Part shown: one piece after another, positions 31,669 to 40,928 of the stretch
How positions within the stretch are numbered: the stretch's first letter is position 1
Layout of the letters: each line of letters opens with the position of its first letter
Assembly: GCF_009805585.1 (NCBI RefSeq)
Contig: NZ_VHIN01000002.1
Span: forward strand, 124,001-188,000
Origin: Glutamicibacter sp. JC586
GTDB lineage: Bacteria > Actinomycetota > Actinomycetes > Actinomycetales > Micrococcaceae
Direction of reading: 5' to 3'
DNA: 64,000 bases
Made by a program: the position numbers and the translations under genes
Notes under the pieces: generated by a model
Seen by the model: the letters and a program-made list of their open reading frames with translations, nothing else
The model's database searches: none
Told to the model about the DNA's origin: nothing

Positions 31669-34293
31669 ATGGCAGAAGAAAACTTGGGCACAGACACGCC
31701 CGCAACAGTTTCCGTTCCTGACAAGCCCGCTTTGGAAGGCTTGGAAGAACGTCTTTCGTCCCGGTGGCGCACCGAGGGCACCTATCACTTCAACGAAGAC
31801 ACGACCCGCGAGGCCGTGTACTCCATCGACACTCCCCCACCAACGGCATCCGGTTCCCTGCACGTAGGACACATGTTCTCCTACACCCAGACCGACGTTT
31901 TGGCTCGATACCAGCGCATGACTGGCAAGAACGTGTTCTACCCACTTGGCTGGGATGACAATGGTCTTCCCACTGAGCGTCGAGTACAAAACTACTTTGG
32001 CGTCCGTTGCGACCCGACCAAGCCTTACATTGAGGGCTACCGTCCACCAGAGAAGCCGGCCAAGAACCAGCGCGACTGGGATGTCATTAGCCGTAAGAAC
32101 TTTATTGAGGTCTGTGAGCAACTTGCCGTTGAAGACGAAAAGGTCTTCGAGCAGCTCTTCACCACCCTGGGCCTGTCGGTTGACTGGCGCATGACTTACC
32201 GCACCATCGATGACAACTCGCGCGCCGCTTCGCAGCGTGCTTTCTTGGACAACTTGAACAAGGGCGATGCCTACATGGCAGAAGCTCCAACCCTGTGGGA
32301 CGTCACGTTCCGTACCGCAGTGGCTCAGGCTGAACTCGAAGACCGCGAAATGCCAGGTGCTTACTACCGTTATGCATTCAACGCAGAGAACGGCGAGCAG
32401 GTCTTCATCGAGACCACTCGTCCAGAACTGCTGGCGGCCTGCGCCGCACTGGTTGCACACCCAGATGACGAACGCTACCAGCACCTGTTTGGTAAGACCG
32501 TCACCTCACCAATCTTCGGCGTACCAGTTACCGTTCACCCACACCCATTGGCTCAAGCCGATAAGGGTTCGGGCATCGCAATGGTGTGTACCTTCGGCGA
32601 CCTGACCGACGTGACTTGGTGGCGTGAACTGCAATTACCTACCCGCCCAATCATCGGACGCGATGGCCGCATCCTGGCTGACACGCCAGAGTGGATCACC
32701 ACCGAGGCTGGCAAAGAAGCTTACGCACAGATCTCTACGAAGACCGTGTTCTCGGCTAAGGAAACTGTCGTAGAGATGCTTTCCGAAGCGGGTCTACTTG
32801 ACGGTGAACCTAAAAAGATTTCCCGTCCGGTGAACTTCTTCGAAAAGGGCGATAAGCCTCTGGAAATTGTCACCTCGCGTCAGTGGTACATCCGCAACGG
32901 TGGCCGCGACGAAGAACGACGAAACCAGATGATCGCTCGTGGCCAGGAAATTGATTTCCATCCATCGTTCATGCGCTCGCGCTATGAAAACTGGGTTTCT
33001 GGTCTGAACGGTGACTGGCTTGTTTCTCGTCAGCGTTTCTTCGGTGTTCCAGTACCAGTGTGGTACCAGGTTAACGAACATGGCGAGCCAAATTACGACG
33101 CCCCGATCCTCCCAACCATCGATGCTCTGCCGGTTGACCCAGCCGCAGATGCTCCGTCCGGTTATACCGAGGACCAGCGTGGAGCTGCCAACGGCTTCAT
33201 TGGTGACGCCGACGTTCTAGATACGTGGGCTACTAGCTCACTGACACCACAAATTGTTGGTCGTTGGGGTCGAGACGACGAGTTCTTCTCAAAGGTCTAC
33301 CCATTTGACCTGCGCCCACAGGGCCACGACATCATCCGCACCTGGCTATTCTCCACTGCGGTTCGCGCGGATTCATTGCACGATAGCGCACCATGGAAGC
33401 ATGCTGCGATTTCGGGTTGGATTCTGGATCCAGACCGTAAGAAGATGTCTAAGTCCAAGGGCAACGTGGTTGTTCCTAACGAGGTTTTGGACAAGTTTGG
33501 TGCAGACGCGGTGCGTTATTGGGCTGCCAGCGCCAAGCTAGGTGCAGATACCGCGTATGAGATCAACCAGATGAAGATCGGCCGCCGACTGGCGATCAAG
33601 ATTCTCAACGCCTCGAAGTTCGTATTGAACTTGGGTGCCACCGAAGCTAACGTCCTCACCGACGATGCTGCGGTAGTCACCAATGGGTTGGACCGTTCAT
33701 TGTTGGTCCGCCTGTCCACCGTGATCGATGACGCACAGCGTGCTTTCGAGAACTACGACTATGCACGGGCTCTGGATATCACCGAGTCATTCTTCTGGTC
33801 GTTCACTGATGACTACGTAGAGCTGGTCAAGGACCGCGCCTACGGTGGTCACGGCGAAGCCGAACAGGCTAGCGTCTTGGCTACTTTGGCGACGACGTTG
33901 GACTCGGTTCTGCGCCTGTTTGCGCCATTCTTGCCATTTGCTACCGAAGAGGTATGGGGATGGTGGCGCACCGGTTCGGTTCACTTGACCCAGTGGCCAA
34001 GCACCGATCACCTGTCTTCGGCAGTGCAGGGTGCAGATCCTGCGATCTTGCCTCTGGTCGGTGTTGCTCTCTCGGGCATCCGCAAGGCAAAGTCTGATGC
34101 AAAGGTCAAGCAGCGCACGGAAGTTCTCTCCGGAGAAATTCATGCACCAGCTGCACAGGTGGAGCAGCTTCGAGCTGGTTTCGAAGACCTAAAGTCCGCG
34201 GCCAATGCCCGCGAGCTGTCGCTAGTCGAAGCCGAGGGCGAGGGCGAGCTAACGGTCACCAACGTCGAGTTGGCTGAAACCGAAGAGGCCTAG
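31669..34293 (+). CDS. valS: Valine--tRNA ligase
   Basis: Class I synthetase that charges tRNA-Val, 874 residues. The HIGH-type signature is HVGH at 65-68 in TPPPTASGSLHVGH and the KMSKS loop is KKMSKSKGN near 591-599. The editing domain has FIETTRPELLAACAALVAHPDD. It lacks the long C-terminal coiled-coil arm of E. coli ValS and belongs to the shorter form common in actinobacteria. No T-box precedes it, in contrast to ileS. Single gene, ended by a strong intrinsic terminator. Confidence 0.98.
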   Translation: MAEENLGTDTPATVSVPDKPALEGLEERLSSRWRTEGTYHFNEDTTREAVYSIDTPPPTASGSLHVGHMFSYTQTDVLARYQRMTGKNVFYPLGWDDNGLPTERRVQNYFGVRCDPTKPYIEGYRPPEKPAKNQRDWDVISRKNFIEVCEQLAVEDEKVFEQLFTTLGLSVDWRMTYRTIDDNSRAASQRAFLDNLNKGDAYMAEAPTLWDVTFRTAVAQAELEDREMPGAYYRYAFNAENGEQVFIETTRPELLAACAALVAHPDDERYQHLFGKTVTSPIFGVPVTVHPHPLAQADKGSGIAMVCTFGDLTDVTWWRELQLPTRPIIGRDGRILADTPEWITTEAGKEAYAQISTKTVFSAKETVVEMLSEAGLLDGEPKKISRPVNFFEKGDKPLEIVTSRQWYIRNGGRDEERRNQMIARGQEIDFHPSFMRSRYENWVSGLNGDWLVSRQRFFGVPVPVWYQVNEHGEPNYDAPILPTIDALPVDPAADAPSGYTEDQRGAANGFIGDADVLDTWATSSLTPQIVGRWGRDDEFFSKVYPFDLRPQGHDIIRTWLFSTAVRADSLHDSAPWKHAAISGWILDPDRKKMSKSKGNVVVPNEVLDKFGADAVRYWAASAKLGADTAYEINQMKIGRRLAIKILNASKFVLNLGATEANVLTDDAAVVTNGLDRSLLVRLSTVIDDAQRAFENYDYARALDITESFFWSFTDDYVELVKDRAYGGHGEAEQASVLATLATTLDSVLRLFAPFLPFATEEVWGWWRTGSVHLTQWPSTDHLSSAVQGADPAILPLVGVALSGIRKAKSDAKVKQRTEVLSGEIHAPAAQVEQLRAGFEDLKSAANARELSLVEAEGEGELTVTNVELAETEEA

Positions 34294-34303
34294 CCCAAAG
34301 CCG

Positions 34304-34355
34304 ATATGGTCTGGTTGCCATTCCGTTAGCGGAATGACAACCAGACCATATTTTT
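34304..34355 (+). terminator. Intrinsic terminator after valS
   Basis: A 22-bp stem (34304-34325 with 34330-34351, one mismatch) around TTAG, followed by a TTTTT run, 11 bases after the valS stop. Confidence 0.92.
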
Positions 34356-34359
34356 ACCC

Positions 34360-34542
34360 TTATTTCTCCCCCGTGGAGTCCTGCGCATCCTCCGAGGGTC
34401 CCGGGCGGGTGATCTTGCGTGGTTGAGCACTGCGTCGACGATCTTCAGTGAAATATTCTTGCTGTTCGTCTACGCCGCAGTCTAGGCGATGCCTTTGAAC
34501 GGGAACATCGTTCCCATCTTTTGACGAGTGATCTGTTCGCAT
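34360..34542 (-). CDS. Small hydrophilic hypothetical protein (60 aa)
   Basis: I do not recognise this protein. The ATG at 34542 has AGGGA seven bases upstream; an earlier in-frame ATG would give 78 residues. The product is highly charged, with VQRHRLDCGVDEQQEYF in the middle and a basic/acidic disordered tail (RRRSAQPRKITRPGP). There is no membrane segment. It follows the secreted protease gene on the same strand, 68 bases downstream. Codon use looks normal, but it could be a spurious frame. Confidence 0.42.
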   Translation of the reverse strand: MRTDHSSKDGNDVPVQRHRLDCGVDEQQEYFTEDRRRSAQPRKITRPGPSEDAQDSTGEK

Positions 34543-34610
34543 CGTCCCTACTTTCTCGATTGTTATCGGTGAAAAGCCCCATCGAATCCTCTTCACCGAC
34601 GGTTTATCGA

Positions 34611-35618
34611 TTAGCTCTGTGCGTTCTGGTAAGCCTGCTGGATGACTGAACCCCAGTATGGACCGAACATCGTGTTACGCACGGTGTTGTAGCCGAAGCT
34701 GTTGACCGAGTTCTGGTAGCCCGACGAACCGGAACCTAAGAACCAAGGTCCACCCGAGGAACCACCGGTCATGGTGCAAGGAATACCTTGCGACTGAGTT
34801 TCACCAAATGGATCGTCAGTTGCAGTTCCCGAGCACGACTGAAGGGTTTCACCGTTGAATGGCGAAGCTGCAGGGTATCCGTAAGCTTTGTACGCCAAGC
34901 CACGTGCCTGGTTGAAGGCCACACCGGAGGCTCCAACTGTGTCGGTCAGGGTTGCACCGCTGCTGTTGGAAACTACGGCGAAGCCGGTGTCGTAAGTGAT
35001 GTCACCACTACCGGACCACTGCGATGTGGTCACCAGTTCTGTCGCGGCGAAAGTTCCGTATGGAGTCTTACCATTTTCGTACGCTGGTGCGAAGACCCAC
35101 CGAGTAGCGAATGCGCCTGGGCCTTCATTCAGGCAATGCCCGGCAGTGGAAACAGTAGATTCGTTTGCGGAGACGACCGCGTTGCCGGAGCAAACGTAAT
35201 CGGAACCACCAAGGGTGAAGAACACCTTACCGATGTGTGAAACTGGGCTTTCTGCACTTGCCCGAGTCTTGCCACCGGTTGCGCTTTTCAATACTCCCGC
35301 GTTGGCCTTGGCTGCATGACCAGGCACCTTTGCGGACTTGCCAGACTCCACCTTCGCTGCGGAACCTGACTTACCTTTGACGAGTGAGTCAGCGTTCTTG
35401 GCCGCTTTCATACGATCAGCAGTCCAGTAGTCGATGGCACTGTCGGCCTTCTGGGAGGATATCTTAATCGACTGGATGTCATCGTTGGGTGCTTGAGGCG
35501 CTGCGGTGGCCATCGGCGCGGAACAGAGCATCAATGCTCCTGCGAAAAGCGCTGCTCCGGCCAACTTGCGTCGACCCTTGAGCCTTGCTGAATCCGCCTT
35601 TTGCATACGAACTTGCAC
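34611..35618 (-). CDS. Secreted trypsin-like serine protease
   Basis: Extracellular chymotrypsin-fold protease of 335 residues. A Sec signal peptide is clear: basic MQKADSARLKGRRK, hydrophobic LAGAALFAGALML, cleavage after ATAA. Residues about 35-115 form a Lys/Ser/Ala-rich propeptide. The catalytic triad is His in VSTAGHCLNEG, Asp in DITYDTGFAVV and Ser in GGSSGGPW. It resembles V8/glutamyl-endopeptidase-like and trypsin-like extracellular proteases of actinobacteria. The GTG start is chosen because AAGGAG lies seven bases upstream, with a second in-frame ATG four codons later. It is preceded by about 500 bases without a gene. Confidence 0.9.
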   Translation of the reverse strand: MQVRMQKADSARLKGRRKLAGAALFAGALMLCSAPMATAAPQAPNDDIQSIKISSQKADSAIDYWTADRMKAAKNADSLVKGKSGSAAKVESGKSAKVPGHAAKANAGVLKSATGGKTRASAESPVSHIGKVFFTLGGSDYVCSGNAVVSANESTVSTAGHCLNEGPGAFATRWVFAPAYENGKTPYGTFAATELVTTSQWSGSGDITYDTGFAVVSNSSGATLTDTVGASGVAFNQARGLAYKAYGYPAASPFNGETLQSCSGTATDDPFGETQSQGIPCTMTGGSSGGPWFLGSGSSGYQNSVNSFGYNTVRNTMFGPYWGSVIQQAYQNAQS

Positions 35619-36140
35619 GATATAACTCCTTGTCCAGTGGCACTTGACCACTATCGATGGGGGTGCTGTAGCACTCGTGCAAATTAGTCAAACACACACT
35701 TCACACAAATTCCATAGGAATCTTTTCCTCCGTTGATCACTGACGTATCAACGAATTACCTTTTGAATATGAAGTAATTCAGCGTGCTCATGGCTAGGCG
35801 ATGATCGGAAACTATGGCTCTAGGCGCGACAGGAAACAACGCTAAATTTACCCAGAGGTGACTTTTCCTCTAGAAATCAGTTTTGTGATGCGTGTCATCT
35901 GCTCGTGCAAGGTCCCTTGGAACGCGTCGATGGTTGATGGTAAGTATGAAGCGAAATAGTCGGTATCGGATACTTTGCCATTGCTTCGCGGTGGCTCACC
36001 CGGTGAAAAATTTTTTGCCGGCGCTCGGATGAATTAGGACTAATTGTCGTATTTGCCCACTCATAGAAAGCGTAGGCACCCTAGACAGGACAGTCCCCCA
36101 GCCCTCGAGGATCAGGTAAGGTCCTGCGAAAACAGTGTCA
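35619..36140. other. Intergenic region upstream of the protease
   Basis: About 520 bases without a believable gene. It holds the upstream region of the protease (a TTGACT box on the minus strand at about 35684-35689 but no good -10 at normal distance) and the 3' end region of the membrane protein gene. I found no RNA gene or repeat. Confidence 0.45.
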
Positions 36141-37094
36141 TCACTGTTGCGCGGCTATGCCATGCGTACTTTGTGACCGCGACCAAGACCTGACCAGAGG
36201 TAACGATGCGACCCCCAGGATCGCCGACACAATAGCCGTCACCAACAAGCCAGTTGCTAGGCCATGACTGACTTGATCGAAAATATCCCTTGATAGTTCA
36301 CGAGTGAAGTGGGAAAGTAGTCGCTCTTGAATGTAGTCGGGCACTAGTGTCTTCAGCGCGATGTAGCTCAGTCCGGTTGTCGCGGTTAGCCAAAGACATG
36401 CCTTGGACAGGTAGCGCGGTGCGAGCGTCACACCGGCAAGCAGCAAGGCACCATTGATGTAAATGGCCCACGGTCCAACCGATTGAATCAGCAGGTAGAC
36501 CTTTTGAATTGTTGGTAGTGCGTCTTCTTGGACAAGATCTAGGCTCCACGAGAAGTTGCCGATAGCAGGCAAACCTGCAATCCCTAAGGCACCAAGACTC
36601 TTTGTCACACCAGCGAACACGTCATCGAATCGGAAGCTTAGCTTTCCTGCCTGGTCCAGATCGGCCGTGCCTTGTTCGTTGAAGATCCGGTCCGTGGTTT
36701 GGTGACTAGTCCGCAAGGTCGACTGCCACGTCGCGGCGAAGCTTTCGGACTGCACGATCCGCAAAGTACTGGACTGAATGACTTCGTCGGCCTTGTTAGC
36801 CAGTTCATCGGCCGGTAACAGTTGGGACAATAGACCGTCACCGGTAACTGCCATGATGTTGTCTTCTATTTGCAACTTACCCGAAATTGACGTGGTGACT
36901 TGCTCTGCCACCAAATCTTGTAAACCTTGATTATTAGCCAGCGGCCCCAAGGTTTCCACGAATCCGTCAGTATTCGTGATGTGGTTGGAAGCCCAGAGAC
37001 CAGCTATTGAAATCGGAGCAATGATCACACTTAGTATGATGCAAAGGCTCGATACTGTGCGACGCCACAGCGCTGGTTGCGAACTGAAAACCAC
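36141..37094 (-). CDS. Hypothetical actinobacterial membrane protein
   Basis: Membrane protein of about 317 residues, function unknown. An N-terminal helix (SLCIILSVIIAPISIAGLWA) is followed by HITNTDGFVETLGPLANN, a motif seen in a widespread family of actinobacterial membrane proteins of unknown role. Then comes a large outside domain (about 40-200) rich in Asp and Gln, and three helices near 200-300 (WAIYINGALLLAGVTLA, LWLTATTGLSYIAL, GLLVTAIVSAILGVASL). The start is uncertain: I prefer GTG 37094 with AAAGAAG upstream; the frame stays open 26 codons more with another hydrophobic stretch. Confidence 0.7.
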   Translation of the reverse strand: MVFSSQPALWRRTVSSLCIILSVIIAPISIAGLWASNHITNTDGFVETLGPLANNQGLQDLVAEQVTTSISGKLQIEDNIMAVTGDGLLSQLLPADELANKADEVIQSSTLRIVQSESFAATWQSTLRTSHQTTDRIFNEQGTADLDQAGKLSFRFDDVFAGVTKSLGALGIAGLPAIGNFSWSLDLVQEDALPTIQKVYLLIQSVGPWAIYINGALLLAGVTLAPRYLSKACLWLTATTGLSYIALKTLVPDYIQERLLSHFTRELSRDIFDQVSHGLATGLLVTAIVSAILGVASLPLVRSWSRSQSTHGIAAQQ

Positions 37095-37204
37095 GTTGAC
37101 TTCTTTCAAGAGCAGACTTAGCTGAATCGAATCGGCGGCTAGCAACATTGATAAGCCGAGCAGTAAGGGCACGTTTGGATCTACGACCGGTTACGCGTTA
37201 AAGC

Positions 37205-37245
37205 GTTGAAGGACATTTCCTCAGCAATTGGAAATGCCCTTCAAC
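37205..37245 (-). terminator. Hairpin after DsbA-like gene
   Basis: Stem of 16 bp (37205-37220 with 37230-37245, one wobble) around a nine-base loop, 17 bases beyond the stop of the minus-strand gene. No T-run follows. Confidence 0.6.
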
Positions 37246-37261
37246 AATTTAGCAGTCAACC

Positions 37262-37870
37262 CTAGTCAAATACTGGGCTTTCTGTACGAGTACGCTTCAT
37301 TTCGAAGAAGTACGGGAACGATGCCAACTGTGCGGCCGCGTCAAACAGCTTACCCGCTTCTTCGCCCTGCGGAATACGGGTGATGACTGGACCAAAGAAT
37401 GCGACGCCGTCGACGGCAACAACCGGAGTTCCAACGTCCTGGCCAACCTTGCTGATGCCGTTTTCGTGGCTGGTTCGCAGTGCTTCGTCGTAAGCATCGG
37501 CGTGAGCCGCTTCAGCGAGCTCAGCTGGAAGACCTGTCTTCTCCAGAGCTTTTTTGATAACTTCGTCGCGGTCGGTGATCTTGTCGTAGTGCAGGAGTTC
37601 ACCCATGGCGGTGTAAAGACTATCAACGACCTCTTCACCATGATCCTGTGCAGCTTTGATTACCACCCGCACTGGGCCCCAAGACGAGTCCATCATGGCG
37701 CGGTAATCTTCTGGAAGGTCGCGTCCTTCGTTGAGCACCGATAGGCTCATGACGTGCCACGAAACATCAATGTCGCGGACTTTTTCTACTTCCTTGATCC
37801 ACCGGCTAGTCGCCCACGCGAATGGGCAGACCGGATCAAACCAAAAATCGACTTGCTGGCGCTCCGCCAT
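37262..37870 (-). CDS. Rv2466c-like DsbA-family oxidoreductase
   Basis: Thioredoxin-fold cytoplasmic protein of 202 residues, homologous to Rv2466c, the mycothiol-dependent reductase of M. tuberculosis that activates nitro-prodrugs. It shares VDFWFDPVCPFAWATSRW, DVSWHVMSLSVLNEGRDLP and SSWGPVRVVIKAAQDHG. The active site reads CPFA where I recall CPWC for Rv2466c, so the resolving Cys is missing and a monothiol, glutaredoxin-like mechanism with mycothiol is likely. The family's cis-Pro position is in DVGTPVVAVDG. It lies just downstream of clpX, while in M. tuberculosis the homologue lies between rpiB and pepN. Confidence 0.87.
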   Translation of the reverse strand: MAERQQVDFWFDPVCPFAWATSRWIKEVEKVRDIDVSWHVMSLSVLNEGRDLPEDYRAMMDSSWGPVRVVIKAAQDHGEEVVDSLYTAMGELLHYDKITDRDEVIKKALEKTGLPAELAEAAHADAYDEALRTSHENGISKVGQDVGTPVVAVDGVAFFGPVITRIPQGEEAGKLFDAAAQLASFPYFFEMKRTRTESPVFD

Positions 37871-37917
37871 GTGATTCCAACCTTTCAGAGAAAATAATCT
37901 TGCGATTGTTATACAGG

Positions 37918-39210
37918 TTACGCAGACTTTTTGTCGCGCTTGGCCACCATTGCGTGAGTCAGCATCGCTGGCTCCTCACCATCAAGAACGGTGGCACGAG
38001 TCACCAGAACTTCAGCTACGTCTTCACGGCTAGGAAGATCAAACATGACCCCGCCCAGAGTTTCCTCCAAGATCGAGCGCAAACCACGAGCTCCTGTCTC
38101 ACGCTCAATAGCCTTCTCAGCGACGGCATCGAGTGCGGACTGATCGAAATTCAAAGCGACGCCGTCCATTTGGAACATCTTCTGATATTGCTTCAGCAGC
38201 GCGTTTTTTGGTTCCGTCAATACTCGGACGAGTGCATCTTTATCAAGGTGCTCAACAGTCGTGATTACCGGCAGACGACCAATGAACTCTGGAATCAAAC
38301 CAAACTTCAATAGATCCTCAGGGCGTACATCCGAGTACGACGCCGTTTCGCTCTTCAGCGCGGTTAATGGTGCACCGAAACCGATACCCTTTTGCCCTGC
38401 GCGAGAAGAGATAATTTCTTCTAGCCCAGCAAAAGCACCGGCAACGATGAACAAGATGTTGGTAGTGTCCAACTGAATAAAATCTTGGTGCGGGTGCTTA
38501 CGCCCTCCCTGAGGCGGAACAGCCGCTACGGTTCCCTCGAGGATCTTCAGCAATGCCTGCTGTACACCTTCACCGGAAACATCTCGGGTGATAGATGGAT
38601 TTTCGCTCTTACGGGAAATCTTATCGATCTCGTCGATGTAGATGATTCCAGTTTCTGCTTTTTTGACGTCATAGTCAGCGGCCTGGAGCAACTTCAGGAG
38701 AATGTTCTCAACGTCTTCGCCAACATAGCCCGCTTCGGTGAGGCTAGTGGCGTCAGCGACAGCGAAAGGAACATTAAGTTTCTTGGCCAGAGACTGCGCA
38801 AGATAAGTTTTGCCGCAACCAGTCGGACCAATGAGCATGATGTTCGACTTTGAAACTTCGACTTCGCCCAACGGATCATCGTTGGTCAATGCAGCCACGG
38901 GACCATGATCTTGGTTTCCGTGGATTCGCTTGTAGTGGTTATAGACTGCCACTGAAAGCGCGCGCTTGGCGTTCTCTTGACCAATAACGTAATCCTGCAA
39001 GGAATCGAAGATCTCGCGAGGCTTGGCTAAGGAGAATTCCTCATGCACCTGCTCTTCTGCAAATTCCTCTGCAATGATTTCGTTGCAAAGCTCGATGCAT
39101 TCAGTACAGATGTAAACCCCATGGCCTGCAATTAGCTTCTTAACCTGCTTTTGACTCTTTCCGCAGAAAGAGCATTTCAGTAGATCTGAGCCTTCACCCA
39201 TGCGTCCCAT
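37918..39210 (-). CDS. clpX: ATP-dependent Clp protease ATPase subunit ClpX
   Basis: AAA+ unfoldase of 430 residues that feeds substrates into ClpP. The N-terminal zinc domain has Cys13, Cys16, Cys35 and Cys38. Walker A is GPTGCGKTY (128-136), Walker [12 protein letters not shown] near 192-202, sensor and pore elements follow ([11 protein letters not shown] contains the pore-loop GYVG). Arg finger and sensor 2 lie in [13 protein letters not shown]. It lies 170 bases after clpP2 with a large hairpin between, so it is probably expressed partly on its own. Confidence 0.98.
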   Translation of the reverse strand: MGRMGEGSDLLKCSFCGKSQKQVKKLIAGHGVYICTECIELCNEIIAEEFAEEQVHEEFSLAKPREIFDSLQDYVIGQENAKRALSVAVYNHYKRIHGNQDHGPVAALTNDDPLGEVEVSKSNIMLIGPTGCGKTYLAQSLAKKLNVPFAVADATSLTEAGYVGEDVENILLKLLQAADYDVKKAETGIIYIDEIDKISRKSENPSITRDVSGEGVQQALLKILEGTVAAVPPQGGRKHPHQDFIQLDTTNILFIVAGAFAGLEEIISSRAGQKGIGFGAPLTALKSETASYSDVRPEDLLKFGLIPEFIGRLPVITTVEHLDKDALVRVLTEPKNALLKQYQKMFQMDGVALNFDQSALDAVAEKAIERETGARGLRSILEETLGGVMFDLPSREDVAEVLVTRATVLDGEEPAMLTHAMVAKRDKKSA

Positions 39211-39287
39211 CGCACCATTCTCCCGTTTACTTGAGTAGCTGTGGACTTACTCAATTCTAGGCTAGTTGTACCCCAAATTAGATGAAT

Positions 39288-39353
39288 ATGGCGGTTTACC
39301 TGTGTTGCGCGACTTCACGAATGTAAAGTCGCGCCCCTAGGGTAAACCGCCAT
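39288..39353 (-). terminator. Large hairpin between clpP2 and clpX
   Basis: Outer perfect 13-bp stem ATGGCGGTTTACC (39288-39300) with 39341-39353, and a separate inner stem GCGCGACTT (39307-39315) with AAGTCGCGC (39326-39334). It can attenuate read-through from clpP2 into clpX. Confidence 0.65.
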
Positions 39354-39379
39354 TCATCGGGGATTATTCCGTTTTAGTT

Positions 39380-40039
39380 TTAGCTTCCCAGCTGAGCACG
39401 GTTCAGCTTACGTGGAGTCAGAACCTCATCCACGATGCCGTAGGTCTTTGCCTCGGCGGCAGTCATGAACAAGTCACGCTCCACGTCATCGCGAACCTTC
39501 TCTACGTCTTGACCCGAATGCGACGCCAGAGTCTCTTCCAGCCACGAGCGCATACGCATGACTTCTTCGGCCTGGATCTGCAGGTCAGTTGCAGTGCCAC
39601 GTTCGCCACCACCCATAGCGGGCTGGTGGATCAGAACTCGTGCGTTTGGCAGCGCAAGACGCTTACCTGGGGTACCTGCTGCAAGCAGGACCGCGGCAGC
39701 GGAGGCTGCCTGTCCCAAACAAACGGTCTGAACCTCGGGACGGATGAACTGAATCGTGTCGTAGATCGCAGTCATTGCAGTGAACGAACCACCTGGCGAG
39801 TTGATGTAAAGGGTTACATCGCGTTCTGGATCCATAGATTCCAGAACCAGCAACTGAGCCATTACGTCATCTGCCGAAGCGTCATCAACCTGTGCACCGA
39901 GGAAAATGATGCGGTCTTCAAATAGCTTTGCGTATGGATCCTGGCGCTTAAATCCGTATGGGGTGCGCTCTTCGAACTGAGGAAGAATGTAGCGAGCCGA
40001 TGGCATCTGGCCACTGACTGCTTCAGGATTGAAGTTCAT
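39380..40039 (-). CDS. clpP2: ATP-dependent Clp protease proteolytic subunit 2
   Basis: Serine peptidase of the ClpP family (219 residues), one of the two subunit types of the mixed ClpP1P2 ring of actinobacteria. Catalytic Ser113 is in GQAASAAAVLL and His138 in LIHQP; the Asp is in the following helix-rich part (DDVERDLFMTAAEAKTYG). The substrate-groove segment [11 protein letters not shown] is intact. ATG 40039 is chosen since AAGGAG lies seven bases upstream. It follows clpP1 by 46 bases and forms an operon with it. Confidence 0.97.
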   Translation of the reverse strand: MNFNPEAVSGQMPSARYILPQFEERTPYGFKRQDPYAKLFEDRIIFLGAQVDDASADDVMAQLLVLESMDPERDVTLYINSPGGSFTAMTAIYDTIQFIRPEVQTVCLGQAASAAAVLLAAGTPGKRLALPNARVLIHQPAMGGGERGTATDLQIQAEEVMRMRSWLEETLASHSGQDVEKVRDDVERDLFMTAAEAKTYGIVDEVLTPRKLNRAQLGS

Positions 40040-40085
40040 GGTTTTCTCCTTGGACAAATCTTTGGGTATGAAGTGGTGGATTCGA

Positions 40086-40709
40086 CTACTGAGGCTCTAC
40101 GCCGCCGCCACCAGTAACAGACCCTGCGTTCTTTGCGACCTGGTCAACGAAGCCGTATGCCAAACCTTCTTCAGCGGTGAACCACTTGTCACGCTGGTTG
40201 TCGATGAGGATTTGCTCCACAGTCTGACCGGTCTGCTCAGCGGTCAGTTCACTCATGACCTTCTTCATGTGCATGATTAGCTCAGCCTGGATCTTGATGT
40301 CCGAGGCGGTACCGCCAATGCCACCTGAAGGCTGGTGCATCAGAATGCGAGCGTTAGGAGTCGCGAAGCGCTTGCCCGGGGTACCCGAGGAAAGCAGGAA
40401 CTGCCCCATGGACGCTGCCAGGCCGGTTGCTACGGTGACCACATCGTTCGGGATGAAGTTCATCGTGTCGTAGATGGCCATACCTGCAGTGATCGATCCA
40501 CCTGGTGAGTTGATGTACAGGTAAATATCCTTCTCAGGATCTTCTGCCGAGAGCAGGAGCAACTGCGAGCAAATGGCGTTCGCATTGTCATCGCGGACTT
40601 CGGAGCCCAGCCAGATGATGCGCTCCTTGAGCAAGCGGTTGTAAATGTAGTCGTCACGGCTGGCCGGATCAACGGCGGCCATAGTAGGAGTGCGCGAATC
40701 ATTTGACAT
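40086..40709 (-). CDS. clpP1: ATP-dependent Clp protease proteolytic subunit 1
   Basis: First ClpP peptidase gene of the pair, 207 residues. Catalytic Ser100 in [11 protein letters not shown] and His125 in LMHQPSGG; the Asp is in [18 protein letters not shown]. The ATG of MSNDSRT at 40709 follows AGAGGTAGAG; an upstream in-frame ATG six codons earlier is less likely. With ClpP2 it makes a hetero-tetradecamer driven by ClpX or ClpC. The gap to tig (220 bases with tig's terminator) means clpP1P2 has its own promoter. Confidence 0.97.
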   Translation of the reverse strand: MSNDSRTPTMAAVDPASRDDYIYNRLLKERIIWLGSEVRDDNANAICSQLLLLSAEDPEKDIYLYINSPGGSITAGMAIYDTMNFIPNDVVTVATGLAASMGQFLLSSGTPGKRFATPNARILMHQPSGGIGGTASDIKIQAELIMHMKKVMSELTAEQTGQTVEQILIDNQRDKWFTAEEGLAYGFVDQVAKNAGSVTGGGGVEPQ

Positions 40710-40866
40710 GTTCTCTACCTCTTCCAAACGTGTAGATCAGATTCTGGGATTTCTGTTTCCAACCCCAAAGCTGCAACTGGTTACTTTGAGATTACTTACT
40801 TCAATGCGTTCATGGGTGGTTTCATGCCCCTGTTTCGCTCACGGCGCATGATGCACGCCTGGAGCG

Positions 40867-40911
40867 AACAAAAATGGCCATTGACCGCCTTTGGAGGCGG
40901 CCAATGGCCAT
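40867..40911 (-). terminator. Intrinsic terminator after tig
   Basis: A 17-bp stem (40874-40890 with 40895-40911, one wobble), followed on the minus strand by TTTTT. It separates tig from clpP1P2. Confidence 0.88.
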
Positions 40912-40928
40912 CAAAGTATGAGTGAAGA

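Noticed and set aside
31564-32484. 306-codon open frame antisense to valS
   Set aside because: Overlaps conserved valS coding sequence, rich in unusual Cys/Val runs, no ribosome site; a codon-bias shadow.
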